DNA from: WTFY01 sp965203725
GTDB taxonomy: Bacteria > Pseudomonadota > Gammaproteobacteria > UBA4575
Assembly: GCA_965203725.1 (NCBI GenBank)
Contig: CBDBDH010000003.1
Span: 62,001 to 126,000 of the forward strand
Length of the DNA: 64,000 nt
Reading direction: 5' to 3'
This document shows positions 38,205 through 46,533 of this stretch, piece by piece. The position numbers were made by a program, and so were the translations under genes. The notes below the pieces were generated by a model, which did not search any database, was not told the DNA's origin, and saw nothing but the letters and a program-made list of their open reading frames with translations. Numbering within the stretch: position 1 is the stretch's first letter; each line of letters starts with the position of its first letter.

Positions 38205-39422
38205 TCATGTAGCAAAACCCGCAGGGGATTTACTACCTATTTGACGCTTCACAGGCCGGGTAACCTCGCCACCTCCACGTCCAGTGGCCCCATTCCCGAA
38301 GGCCAGTATGTTCAATGCGGCATTGTGATCCGCATGATCCCGATAGCCACAGGCCACACACTCATGGTAGGCCCGGGTCTTTCTGTTCTTCCTGTCTGTA
38401 TGTCCGCACGCATGGCAGGCCTGGCTGGTGTAATGCGGGGCAACCTTCACCACACTGGACTTATAACTAAGACACTGCTCCAGCCTGGACCAGCCTGAAT
38501 TGAGAATTGCTCGGTTTAATCCGGCTTTCTGGCTTACATTTTTGCCTGGATTCTCTTTCGAACCCTTGGCCGAGGCCGTCATGCCTCTTATATCCAAATC
38601 TTCAAGGTAAGCAACGTTGTACTTGTTGGCAATCTCCCTCGAGACCTGGTGACACCAGTCGGTGCGCGCCTGCACGATCTTATGTTGGGTGCGTGCGGCA
38701 AGGTTCTTGGCTTTCAGGTACCGGTTGGATGGCTTGATGCCCTGTTTTCTATTGCCGCGCTGTCGCCTTGCCATCATGCGCTGGTATCTTCGTTTCCTGG
38801 CTTCCAGCTTCTCCAGATCAGGCATGTAGTGCACGACACCATCGGAGCGGGCGACCTGGCCGACGTTGCGGTCAATACCCACAGCCTTGATGCTTTCAGG
38901 CTTCTTCGTGACCTCGACTTCGTACATGATGTAGGCGTACCAACCTGTGGCTTCGCGCTTGACCGTACCGGATACGGGCTTCGCATCTGGATAGGGATTG
39001 TGACCGCTGAGCTTGACCTGACCGATCCTTTGAATGTGAAGATACTGACCTTGCAGCCGGAACATGCCTGAGCCCAGCGGGAACGAGGGCACATGATTAT
39101 AGTGCGCCTTGAACCTGGGCAAGCCACCTTCACCTTTCCAAAACTGCTTGTACGTGGTTTCGATAGGTTTCAGGGACTGGCGCACGATGGCGGACGAATA
39201 CTCCTGCAGCCACTTCTCCTGGTGCTTGCGCCAGATGGCAAACAACTTGTTGAGGCTGTACCAGCACGGATCACATCGCCCGCACCATTTGTAGTCGTCC
39301 CTGAGCTTGCCGACGAAGTGGTTCCACGTGAACCGACAGGCCTCGGCCGTGCCCTGTAGCTTGTGGGCCTTGGCGCGGGAGCCAGGATGCAGGCGATAGC
39401 GGATGGTGCGGTGCGTTTTCAT
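38205..39422 (-). CDS. tnpB: IS200/IS605-family TnpB (RNA-guided nuclease)
   Basis: The 405-residue protein has the N-terminal helix-turn-helix OrfB region and a complete RuvC-like nuclease: Asp184 in V-G-I-D-R-N-V-G, Glu274 in Y-L-E-D-L-D and Asp365 in the D-H-A-D-H-N segment. A zinc finger has Cys336, Cys339, Cys355 and Cys358. TnpB proteins cut DNA guided by an RNA from the element's right end. No tnpA partner is in the window. ATG 39422 follows the preceding gene's TAA by 28 bases; an upstream ATG at 39458 overlaps that stop. No lesion is seen, so it may be active. The guide RNA would lie near and beyond the 3' end, around 38160-38300. Confidence 0.93.
   Translation of the reverse strand: MKTHRTIRYRLHPGSRAKAHKLQGTAEACRFTWNHFVGKLRDDYKWCGRCDPCWYSLNKLFAIWRKHQEKWLQEYSSAIVRQSLKPIETTYKQFWKGEGGLPRFKAHYNHVPSFPLGSGMFRLQGQYLHIQRIGQVKLSGHNPYPDAKPVSGTVKREATGWYAYIMYEVEVTKKPESIKAVGIDRNVGQVARSDGVVHYMPDLEKLEARKRRYQRMMARRQRGNRKQGIKPSNRYLKAKNLAARTQHKIVQARTDWCHQVSREIANKYNVAYLEDLDIRGMTASAKGSKENPGKNVSQKAGLNRAILNSGWSRLEQCLSYKSSVVKVAPHYTSQACHACGHTDRKNRKTRAYHECVACGYRDHADHNAALNILAFGNGATGRGGGEVTRPVKRQIGSKSPAGFAT
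38214..38231. repeat. Candidate right-end hairpin of the tnpB element
   Basis: AAAACCC (38214-38220) and GGGATTT (38225-38231) form an imperfect stem around a GCAG loop inside the last codons of tnpB. Subterminal hairpins mark IS605-type ends and TnpB guide RNAs, but this one is short and has a mismatch. Confidence 0.3.
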
Positions 39423-39450
39423 TGCGGATTTTGCCACATACTCCTCACGA

Positions 39451-40584
39451 TTATACATACTCGCAGACCAGCCTGAGCGCATGGTCGAGATCGTCTTTGG
39501 AGGTATAGAAATGAGGTGAAAAGCGGATGCCCCGGCAGCGGTGAGCACACAGGATGCCGCAGCCCAGCAGGTACCGGAACAGGGCAAGATTGTCGGTGCC
39601 TGAGCGGCGCACCGTGAGGATGCCCGAGCGCCGCTTGGGGCTCGTGTTGCTGACTATATCGAGATCTTTTTCACTCGATATATCAATCAGATAGGATATG
39701 TTTGAAGACACCATGTCATGTATGGTCTCGACGCCGATTTCGAGCAGCATGTGCAGGCTTTCATGCAGGGCATGGATGCCCGTGCGGTTCAGGCTGCCGC
39801 ACTCGAAACGCGAGGCATCTTTTGCCTCCGTCCACTGCTGGGCCTCGAAATCGCCGGGACCCTCCAGCATGTGCCAGCCGAACTGGTTGAGGTGCAGCAG
39901 GTCACGCCGATCGGGGTTGCAGTAGAACAGGCCGATGCCCTCCGGGCCCAGCAGCCACTTGTGGCCGTCCGCGACGACGAAGTCCGCCGGGGTCTCGGTC
40001 AGGTCAAAGGGAATGACGCCCAGCATCTGGATGGCATCGATACAGAACAGGATTCCCCGGGCGCGGCAGAATTCGCTGATCCTCGCAAGGTCCATGCGCA
40101 GGCCATCGTCATACTGCACGGCACTGACCGAGATGAGCCGGGTGTGCCGGTCCACCTGGCTGAACAGGGCGTCCTCCGGGCTCTCGGCCCGGTGCAGGTC
40201 GACGCCCCTCGCCTCGACCCCGAAGCGCGTCTGCAGGGATTGCCAGAGGATGCGGTTGGACGGGAACTCCTGGCTTGCAAAAACGACGTTGTCCCGGGCA
40301 TTCCAGGGGACCCCGTACGCCACGAAGGAAAGCCCTTCGGATGTGTTTTTGACCAGTGCGATGTCACCGGCGTCCTCTGCGTGAATCAGCCGCCGGCAGG
40401 CGGAGCGCAATTCGGACTCCTTCTGTTTCCATTGCAGGACGTTTTCGGTACTGTGACGGGTGTTTTCCGTGGCGAATGCGGCGACGGCCCTTGCGGTGCG
40501 CGCGGGCCAGGGTGCTACGCCGGCATGGTTCAGGTGCACAAGACCGGCCCGGTGCGGGAATTCATGTGCCCAATCGCGACGCAT
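39451..40584 (-). CDS. Class V aminotransferase / cysteine-desulfurase-like PLP enzyme
   Basis: A 377-residue fold-type I PLP protein. The Schiff-base lysine is in V-A-D-G-H-K-W-L-L-G-P-E-G-I-G, preceded by the cofactor-Asp region F-C-I-D-A-I-Q. The N-terminal L-N-H-A-G-V-A-P and C-terminal I-R-F-S-P-H-F-Y agree with the class V group that includes SufS and isopenicillin-epimerase-like enzymes. No catalytic loop Cys clearly typical of SufS is visible, so the substrate is unknown. Starts at 40584 or 40599 are equally weak. It is divergent from bioA (42 bases), and its stop is 28 bases from the tnpB start. Confidence 0.82.
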   Translation of the reverse strand: MRRDWAHEFPHRAGLVHLNHAGVAPWPARTARAVAAFATENTRHSTENVLQWKQKESELRSACRRLIHAEDAGDIALVKNTSEGLSFVAYGVPWNARDNVVFASQEFPSNRILWQSLQTRFGVEARGVDLHRAESPEDALFSQVDRHTRLISVSAVQYDDGLRMDLARISEFCRARGILFCIDAIQMLGVIPFDLTETPADFVVADGHKWLLGPEGIGLFYCNPDRRDLLHLNQFGWHMLEGPGDFEAQQWTEAKDASRFECGSLNRTGIHALHESLHMLLEIGVETIHDMVSSNISYLIDISSEKDLDIVSNTSPKRRSGILTVRRSGTDNLALFRYLLGCGILCAHRCRGIRFSPHFYTSKDDLDHALRLVCEYV

Positions 40585-40626
40585 GCAGTAGAGTAGCATG
40601 AATCAGAAGACGAACTGAAAGCCGCC

Positions 40627-41988
40627 ATGACCACACAAACTTCGAAGCTGGGGCAAAGGGACCTTGCCGCGGTATGGCATCCATGCACGCAGATGAAGGA
40701 CCACGAGTCCCTGCCCGTGCTGCTGGTCAAGAAGGCCAGGGGCGTGTGGCTGGAAGACTTCGACGGCAACCGCTACCTCGATGCCATCAGTTCGTGGTGG
40801 GTGAACATCTTCGGGCATTGTAACGAGAGAATCAGCCAGGCCATCGCCCGGCAACTGCAGCAGCTGGACCACATACTGCTGGCCGGCTGTTCCCACGAAC
40901 CCGTCATCCGCCTGTCCGAACAGCTGGTCGACATCACGCCGGCTCCACTGACCCGGTGCTTCTATGCAGACAACGGCTCCTCGGCCATCGAAGTCGCCAT
41001 CAAGATGAGCTTTCACTACTGGAGGAACCGGGGCCGGGCGCGCAAGACCCGGTTCGTCAATCTCAGCAACTCGTACCACGGGGAGACCCTGGGAGCCCTT
41101 TCCATGGGGGACGTGGCCCTGTTCCGCGAGACCTACGAGCCGCTGCTGCTCGATACCATCACCGTGCCGAGTCCGGACAGTTTCCACAGCGAGCCCGGCG
41201 AGAGTGCACAGGAGTATGCGATTCGCATGTTTTCGCACATGGAGGCGGTCTTGCAAAAACACCATGAAGAGGTGTGCGCCGTGATCGTCGAGCCGCTCGT
41301 TCAGTGTGCGGGGGGAATGCGGATGTATGCGCCGCAGTACCTGAGCCTGCTGCGCGAGGCCTGTGACCGGTACGGCGTGCACCTGATTGCCGATGAGATC
41401 GCCGTGGGATTCGGCCGCACGGGCACGATGTTTGCCTGCGAGCAGGCCGGTATCGCCCCGGATTTCCTGTGCCTGTCCAAGGCATTGACCGGCGGCTACC
41501 TTCCGATGTCGGCGGTGCTGACCACCGACCCAGTCTACGAGGCCTTCTATGACGAGTATGAAAACCTGAATGCCTTCATGCACTCCCACAGCTACACGGG
41601 CAGCGCGCTGGGGTGTGCGGCGGCCCTGGCCACCCTGGAGATCTTCAAGGAAGAGAACGTGATCGAGGCCAATCGTGAGCTGAGCCGGGAATTCGCCAAG
41701 CAGTGTGCACGGTTCGAGGATCACCCGAACGTCGCAGAGGTCCGCCAGTGCGGCATGATCGTGGCGATCGAGCTGACCCGGGACAAGGCCAGCCGCGAGC
41801 CGTTCCCCTGGCAGCAAAGGCGCGGCCTGCAGGTGTATCGATACGCCCTGCAGCACGGCGTCCTGCTCAGGCCCCTGGCGAATGTGGTGTACTTCATGCC
41901 GCCCTATGTCATCACAACGGAAGAAATCCGCATGCTGGTGGATGTCGCCGAGCGCGGTATCGAGCTTGCCGTGAAATCCGAAGGCTAG
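40627..41988 (+). CDS. bioA: Adenosylmethionine-8-amino-7-oxononanoate aminotransferase
   Basis: BioA makes 7,8-diaminopelargonate in biotin synthesis, using S-adenosylmethionine as amino donor. The 453-residue protein has W-H-P-C-T-Q-M-K near the start, S-S-W-W-V-N-I-F-G-H, the Y-H-G-E-T-L-G-A segment and the PLP lysine in L-S-K-A-L-T-G-G-Y-L-P. These separate it from other class III aminotransferases. No other biotin gene and no BirA operator is seen here. Confidence 0.95.
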   Translation: MTTQTSKLGQRDLAAVWHPCTQMKDHESLPVLLVKKARGVWLEDFDGNRYLDAISSWWVNIFGHCNERISQAIARQLQQLDHILLAGCSHEPVIRLSEQLVDITPAPLTRCFYADNGSSAIEVAIKMSFHYWRNRGRARKTRFVNLSNSYHGETLGALSMGDVALFRETYEPLLLDTITVPSPDSFHSEPGESAQEYAIRMFSHMEAVLQKHHEEVCAVIVEPLVQCAGGMRMYAPQYLSLLREACDRYGVHLIADEIAVGFGRTGTMFACEQAGIAPDFLCLSKALTGGYLPMSAVLTTDPVYEAFYDEYENLNAFMHSHSYTGSALGCAAALATLEIFKEENVIEANRELSREFAKQCARFEDHPNVAEVRQCGMIVAIELTRDKASREPFPWQQRRGLQVYRYALQHGVLLRPLANVVYFMPPYVITTEEIRMLVDVAERGIELAVKSEG

Positions 41989-42031
41989 GGTAGGCAGGAC
42001 CCCGGATCGTTCAATGCGTGCCGGTTCCCTG

Positions 42032-42037
42032 TATAAT
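42032..42037 (+). promoter_or_regulatory. Candidate -10 of the L,D-transpeptidase gene
   Basis: A perfect TATAAT lies about 30 bases ahead of ATG 42068. The best -35, TTCAAT 16 bases upstream, is poor. The separation from bioA by 79 bases supports an independent promoter. Confidence 0.45.
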
Positions 42038-42067
42038 GTGCACTGAACACACCGTCGCGTACTGCAC

Positions 42068-43000
42068 ATGATGCCCATGAAAAGACTTGTTGGCCCGGGC
42101 TTGCTGCTCCTTGCACTGGCGCTGCCCGTGCACGCCGAGCGCTATGCGCTCCCTTCAGGCACCAGCCCGATGATCGGGCAACTGACGATCGCCAGCACGC
42201 GTTTCGAGGACACGTTTCTCCAGCTTGCGACAAGGTTCGGGGTGGGCTTTGACGAACTGGTCATGGCCAACCCGGCAGTGGATCCATGGCTGCCGGGCCA
42301 GGGCACACAGGTGGTGGTGCCCACACAGTACATCCTGCCGGACAGCAAGCGCGAGGGCATCGTGCTCAACCTGGCCGAGATGCGCCTGTACTACTACCCG
42401 GAAAACCCGCACGGTGCGCCGCAATACGTGTATACCTACCCGATCAGCATCGGCCGGCAGGGCTGGGACACCCCCGTGGGCCTCACGCGCATCATCCGGA
42501 AAAAGGAAAATCCGACCTGGTATCCTCCGGAATCCATCCGCGAGGAATACGAGCGAAAGGGCAAGCCGCTGGAGAGTGCGGTGCCGCCGGGACCCGACAA
42601 CCCGCTGGGCAAGTTTGCCCTGTACATGGCGTTGCCCAGTTACGTCATCCACGGCACCAACGAACCGAGAGGGATCGGCATGCGGGTGACCCACGGCTGC
42701 ATTCGCCTGCGCCCCGATGACATCAAGGACCTGTTTCAGAGGATTTCCATTGACACGCCGGTTACCATCGTCGACCAGCCCTACAAGGTGGCCTGGCACC
42801 ACAACAAGCTGTATGCGGAAATGCATCCCGGAACCGGGGAGGGTAGTCGACCGGGCTCGAATCTGGCCCAGCTGGTGAGCACCATTATGGGTGCGACGGG
42901 GACCGGCAACGGTTATCGCATCGACTGGCAGCTTGCGAGGCGACTGGCCAAGGGGAAGACCGGGCTGCCCACCGTGGTCGGCACCACGCCGCCGCAGTAA
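42068..43000 (+). CDS. L,D-transpeptidase (YkuD domain) with LysM
   Basis: A 310-residue exported enzyme forming 3-3 cross-links in peptidoglycan or attaching lipoprotein to it. A signal peptide (positive start, hydrophobic residues 7-21, A-H-A-E) is followed by a LysM-like region (about residues 40-80) and the YkuD domain. The catalytic Cys211 is in T-H-G-C-I-R-L, with the upstream I-H-G-T-N. A small Lpp-like lipoprotein lies directly downstream on the other strand, which may be its substrate (an inference from the ErfK/YbiS type). The start may be ATG 42068, 42071 or 42077. Confidence 0.92.
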   Translation: MMPMKRLVGPGLLLLALALPVHAERYALPSGTSPMIGQLTIASTRFEDTFLQLATRFGVGFDELVMANPAVDPWLPGQGTQVVVPTQYILPDSKREGIVLNLAEMRLYYYPENPHGAPQYVYTYPISIGRQGWDTPVGLTRIIRKKENPTWYPPESIREEYERKGKPLESAVPPGPDNPLGKFALYMALPSYVIHGTNEPRGIGMRVTHGCIRLRPDDIKDLFQRISIDTPVTIVDQPYKVAWHHNKLYAEMHPGTGEGSRPGSNLAQLVSTIMGATGTGNGYRIDWQLARRLAKGKTGLPTVVGTTPPQ

Positions 43001-43036
43001 CGGAGATCACGGTTGAAGATCGAAAGGCCGGAAAAC

Positions 43037-43064
43037 AGAAAGGGCCCGCTAGCGGGCCCTTTCT
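43037..43064. terminator. Bidirectional terminator hairpin
   Basis: AGAAAGGGCCCGCT and AGCGGGCCCTTTCT form a perfect 28-base palindrome, with A-rich and T-rich edges on both strands. It lies between the convergent L,D-transpeptidase and lipoprotein genes and can serve both. Confidence 0.85.
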
Positions 43065-43089
43065 CGGTTAGTCATGATGAAGGTACGAA

Positions 43090-43326
43090 CTACTTCCCTT
43101 TCATCATGGAGTCATGAAACATGCGGTCCATGCGCTCGGTGTTTGCATGGCAGCATTCCTTGGCCGCAGCAGCATCCTGTGCTGCAGCTTTAGCAGTGTG
43201 CAGTGCCTCTTCTGCCATGGCGCGCACTTCAGCGAGTTCCGCGGCGGACGGTGAACTCTGACACCCTGCGGTGACGCCAATCGCCAAAGCAAAGACTGCA
43301 GAAAAAAGAAGTTTCTTGGCTAGCAT
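43090..43326 (-). CDS. Lpp/OprI-like alanine-zipper lipoprotein
   Basis: A 78-residue precursor with a lipobox: a lipoprotein signal of about 20 residues ends in V-T-A-G-C-Q-S-S. The mature part is a short, Ala-rich helix with heptad character (A-E-L-A-E-V through A-K-A-A-A-Q-D-A-A-A-A) like OprI/Lpp trimers. The terminal residues are K-G-K, with Lys positioned as for peptidoglycan attachment, although the usual Arg/Tyr-Lys end is not exact. CGGAG precedes ATG 43326. It is a probable abundant envelope protein linking membrane and wall. Confidence 0.88.
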   Translation of the reverse strand: MLAKKLLFSAVFALAIGVTAGCQSSPSAAELAEVRAMAEEALHTAKAAAQDAAAAKECCHANTERMDRMFHDSMMKGK

Positions 43327-43652
43327 ATTCTTGACTCCGAAATTTATAAAATAATTAATGTGATTCGCAAATTGACGTATGCCACAACACATCGCATCTC
43401 CCGGTGCAGGGCCCGAAATGTACTCAGCACCCCCACTGCAGCAGCACAGACCAAGGTATTGTAAGAAAAAACGTTACAATTACCAAGTCTATTGTAGGCC
43501 CGGACCGGCAGACACTGTAATGTGTGGATCCAGGACTTCCGGTACATATTGATGACAAACCCTGATACCACGGACGAGCCTTTCGATGCCGGCTAGCAAA
43601 TGTCTGGCGAGAGTCCGGGACGTGTTCCAAAAGTGGCGGCTTGCTGCCTGAC

Positions 43653-44690
43653 ATGGATATTTCGTCGCGACCGGCCGGCTTGCCGACACTGATCACCCTG
43701 GCGGCGTTCGTCGTGGTCGTGGCCGGCGTTCGCGCCGCCGAGGCCGTGGTGGTGCCTTTTCTTTTGTCCATATTCATTGCGATCATCAGCGCGCCGGCAC
43801 TGTTCTGGCTGGAAAAAAACCGGGTGCCGCGCTGGCTGGCCATGCTCACCGTGCTGGGGGCCATCATCGCCATCGCCGTGCTGCTGTCAGTGCTGATCGG
43901 CTCCTCGGTGAGGAGCTTTTCGCAAGACCTGCCGCACTACCAGCAGCGTCTTTCCGGGCTGCTCGCACAGCTCAACGCCCGGATCAGCCAGCATGGCAGT
44001 GACCTGTCCATGGACACGGTGACCGCTTACCTGAACCCGGGTGCCGCCATGCAGCTGGTCGCGGACATACTGAACGGTCTGGGATCCGTGTTCGGAAACA
44101 TGTTTCTCATCATCCTGACGGTGGTGTTCATCCTGTTCGAGGCATCATCCATGCCGCGCAAGCTGCAGGCCGGACTGCCCAATGCGGACCAGTCGCTTCG
44201 CGTGTTCTCCGAGATCGCGAACAACGTCAACCGCTACCTGGCGATCAAGACCCTCACCAGCCTGGTGACAGGCATTGCGGTCGCGGGCGCACTGGCCCTG
44301 ATCGGAGTGGACTACCCGCTGCTTTGGGGAGTGATTGCCTTTTTGTTCAATTACATCCCGAGCATCGGCTCCGTCATCGCCGCCGTGCCTGCCATCCTGC
44401 TGGCACTCATCCAGCTGGGTACGGGGGCGGCCCTGCTGTCAGCCGCGTTCTACGTGCTCATCAATGTATCGATCAGCAATGTCATCGAGCCCAAGCTGAT
44501 GGGGCGACAGGTCGGCCTGTCCACCCTGGTCGTGTTTTTGTCCCTGGTCTTCTGGGGCTGGGTGTTCGGGCCGGTCGGCATGTTCCTGTCCGTGCCCCTG
44601 ACGGTCACCGCGAAGCTCGCCCTGGAAAGCGCCCCGCGGACCCGCTGGATTGCCGTGCTGCTGGGCAACAAGGTCGAACTTCAACCATAA
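43653..44690 (+). CDS. AI-2E/UPF0118 family membrane transporter
   Basis: A 345-residue inner-membrane protein with about eight hydrophobic segments: three early (residues 10-80), then a soluble region (about 85-140), then a later group that includes the conserved L-L-W-G-V-I-A-F-L-F-N-Y-I-P block and the P-K-L-M-G segment of the family. Members export autoinducer-like or other small molecules, or act as sodium/proton antiporters; the substrate here is unknown. ATG 43653 is preferred to the in-frame TTG 43641. It lies 12 bases upstream of the ppk2 gene, so the two are probably an operon. Confidence 0.88.
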   Translation: MDISSRPAGLPTLITLAAFVVVVAGVRAAEAVVVPFLLSIFIAIISAPALFWLEKNRVPRWLAMLTVLGAIIAIAVLLSVLIGSSVRSFSQDLPHYQQRLSGLLAQLNARISQHGSDLSMDTVTAYLNPGAAMQLVADILNGLGSVFGNMFLIILTVVFILFEASSMPRKLQAGLPNADQSLRVFSEIANNVNRYLAIKTLTSLVTGIAVAGALALIGVDYPLLWGVIAFLFNYIPSIGSVIAAVPAILLALIQLGTGAALLSAAFYVLINVSISNVIEPKLMGRQVGLSTLVVFLSLVFWGWVFGPVGMFLSVPLTVTAKLALESAPRTRWIAVLLGNKVELQP

Positions 44691-44702
44691 GGAGGCACTG
44701 TT

Positions 44703-45590
44703 TTGAGTAACCGCAAGAACTTGTTTCACGCCCTGAGTTCGCCGTATCTCGCCGAGGGTGGAAGTTTTACCGTGAAGTCCCTGCCGACCACGCCGCCTGC
44801 AGGCTCACAGGGCTCCAAGGACTACAAGAGGAAGCTGAACAAGACCGTCCGGGAGCTGCAGGCGCTCCAGCCCGTGCTGTACGCCAGCAACACGCATGCC
44901 GTGCTCCTGATCTTTCAGGCGATGGATGCCGCAGGCAAGGATTCCACCATTCGCGCGGTCATGACCGGCATCAACCCGGCGGGCTGCAAGGTGTACTCGT
45001 TCAAGAAACCCTCGGAGCGCGAACTTGCACACGATTTCCTGTGGCGCACGTACCAGTGCATGCCGGAAAAGGGGCGCATCGGCATTTTCAACCGCAGCTA
45101 CTACGAGGAGGTCCTGGTGGTTCGCGTCCACCCGGAGATGCTGGACAACCAGAACCTTGCGTTTCGCCCCGGCCCGAAAACCCTGTGGCGCGAGCGCTAC
45201 CAGTCGATCCGCGACATGGAAAGGCACCTGGCAAGAAACGGCACCGTGGTCCTGAAATTCTGGCTGAACGTGTCGCAGGAGGAACAGAAAAGGAGGTTCA
45301 TGCGCAGGCTTCTCAAGAAGGACAAACACTGGAAGTGGTCGCCTTCGGACCTGGAAGAGCGCGAATACTGGCAGGACTACATGGACGCCTACGAACAGAT
45401 GATCCGGGCGACTTCCAAGCCCTGGGCTCCCTGGTACACGATTCCCGCGGACAACAAGCCCTTCATGCACTACAGCGTGGCCAAGATCGTCAAGGCGACG
45501 CTGCAGAGCCTCGGGCTGGAATATCCCAGGCCGGATGCCGGTGCGCACCGGCACCTCGCCGATGCACGCATGCAACTGCAGGAGGACTGA
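44703..45590 (+). CDS. Polyphosphate kinase 2 family protein
   Basis: A single-domain, 295-residue PPK2 protein that transfers phosphate between polyphosphate and nucleotides (AMP/ADP or GDP). Walker A is D-A-A-G-K-D-S-T. The lid/walker-B region includes F-N-R-S-Y-Y-E-E-V and V-R-V-H-P-E, and K-F-W-L-N-V-S-Q-E-E-Q follows. The TTG start at 44703 follows a perfect AAGGAGG seven bases away, deciding the start. The subclass (AMP versus ADP preference) is not readable with confidence. It is followed by a convergent HIT gene, two bases apart. Confidence 0.93.
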   Translation: MSNRKNLFHALSSPYLAEGGSFTVKSLPTTPPAGSQGSKDYKRKLNKTVRELQALQPVLYASNTHAVLLIFQAMDAAGKDSTIRAVMTGINPAGCKVYSFKKPSERELAHDFLWRTYQCMPEKGRIGIFNRSYYEEVLVVRVHPEMLDNQNLAFRPGPKTLWRERYQSIRDMERHLARNGTVVLKFWLNVSQEEQKRRFMRRLLKKDKHWKWSPSDLEEREYWQDYMDAYEQMIRATSKPWAPWYTIPADNKPFMHYSVAKIVKATLQSLGLEYPRPDAGAHRHLADARMQLQED

Positions 45591-45592
45591 TG

Positions 45593-45934
45593 CTACCCGG
45601 GCGGCCAGGAGAAGGGCCGTCCTGCCAGGAGGTGCAGGTGCAGGTGAAATACCGTCTGGCCGGCCTGTGCCCCGTTGTTGATGGCGATCCGGTAGGCATC
45701 GCCGAGCTCCAGGTTGTCTGCGATCTCCTTGGCCTTCAGCAGCAGGTGTCCGAGCAGGGCCTGGTCCTCGTCCGTGGCCTCGGCAAGTCTGGGGATCGGC
45801 TTTTTGGGGATGATCAGCACATGGATGGGCGCCTGCGGGTTGACGTCCTTGAAGGCAAGGCACAGGTCATCCTCAAAGACGATGTCCGCAGGGATTTCCC
45901 TGCGGATGATTTTGGCAAAGATCGTCTCGCTCAT
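45593..45934 (-). CDS. hinT: HIT-family nucleotide hydrolase (HinT-like)
   Basis: A 113-residue purine nucleoside phosphoramidase of the HIT superfamily. The histidine triad is V-F-H-L-H-L-H-L-L near residues 95-103. The start M-S-E-T-I-F-A-K-I-I-R-R-E-I-P-A and the H-V-L-I-I-P-K-K-P strand are near-canonical HinT. It converges on the PPK2 gene and precedes nothing on its own strand within 300 bases. Confidence 0.95.
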   Translation of the reverse strand: MSETIFAKIIRREIPADIVFEDDLCLAFKDVNPQAPIHVLIIPKKPIPRLAEATDEDQALLGHLLLKAKEIADNLELGDAYRIAINNGAQAGQTVFHLHLHLLAGRPFSWPPG

Positions 45935-45986
45935 GGCATGAACTCTAGCAGATATCCCGGCGGTCCGTACTGATCTGGGTACCGGT

Positions 45987-46397
45987 TCAGGGCCCGACGA
46001 CGAGCGGGGGCTTTTGCGCCTTGGCCCGGATCCAGTTGAGGGAATCCAGCACCTTCGGCCTGGAGACCAGCGAGCGCTCGAGCTCGTATTTCCCCGGGAA
46101 ATTCATCAGGAACAGGCCGATGACGATGGTGAGCATGCCTTGCCCCGGCAGCACCAGCATCACCAACCCCAGCAGGATCAAAAGAAAGCCGCACAGGTTC
46201 TTGAACCCCAGGAGCAGTTGCAGGGGCAGGGACCGCTCACCCAGGGCGTCTCGCCTGCGGCGCTCTTCATGGAAGTAGTCCGCAGGAATTTTCGTCACCA
46301 GCCAGGGAATGACCGCCAGGGTGACGATGAACAGGACCAGTGAACCCCAGGCCAGTCCGACAAGCATAAATTTGAATTCGAGCAGGGATTCCAGCAT
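45987..46397 (-). CDS. Small PGPGW-type membrane protein
   Basis: A 136-residue inner-membrane protein with an N-terminal transmembrane segment (about residues 10-32) and a hairpin of two more around residues 68-102, joined by the L-P-G-Q-G-M-L-T loop. This resembles the PGPGW/TMEM family, whose function is unknown. ATG 46397 fits the membrane start; an in-frame start at 46583 would overlap the divergent receptor promoter and add basic, unlike sequence. It lies upstream of hinT by 52 bases on the same strand. Confidence 0.75.
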   Translation of the reverse strand: MLESLLEFKFMLVGLAWGSLVLFIVTLAVIPWLVTKIPADYFHEERRRRDALGERSLPLQLLLGFKNLCGFLLILLGLVMLVLPGQGMLTIVIGLFLMNFPGKYELERSLVSRPKVLDSLNWIRAKAQKPPLVVGP

Positions 46398-46533
46398 ATT
46401 ATTCAACTGTTCCTGAATTCGCCTGATTCTTGGGCTGGACAAGAAAGCATGTGTCGGGAGGCGATACTTTCTTAGGCGTTTCGCCTGTCCAGTTGGGGTG
46501 CAGGCATCCAATCTGGAGGTTGAGAACATAATA

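Noticed and set aside
36627..38498. Very long + strand frame across fadJ, fadI and tnpB
   Set aside because: It crosses three well-supported minus-strand genes and has no family features.
38157..39480. A complete IS605 element with tnpA
   Set aside because: No tnpA-like sequence or convincing pair of ends was found; only tnpB is supported.
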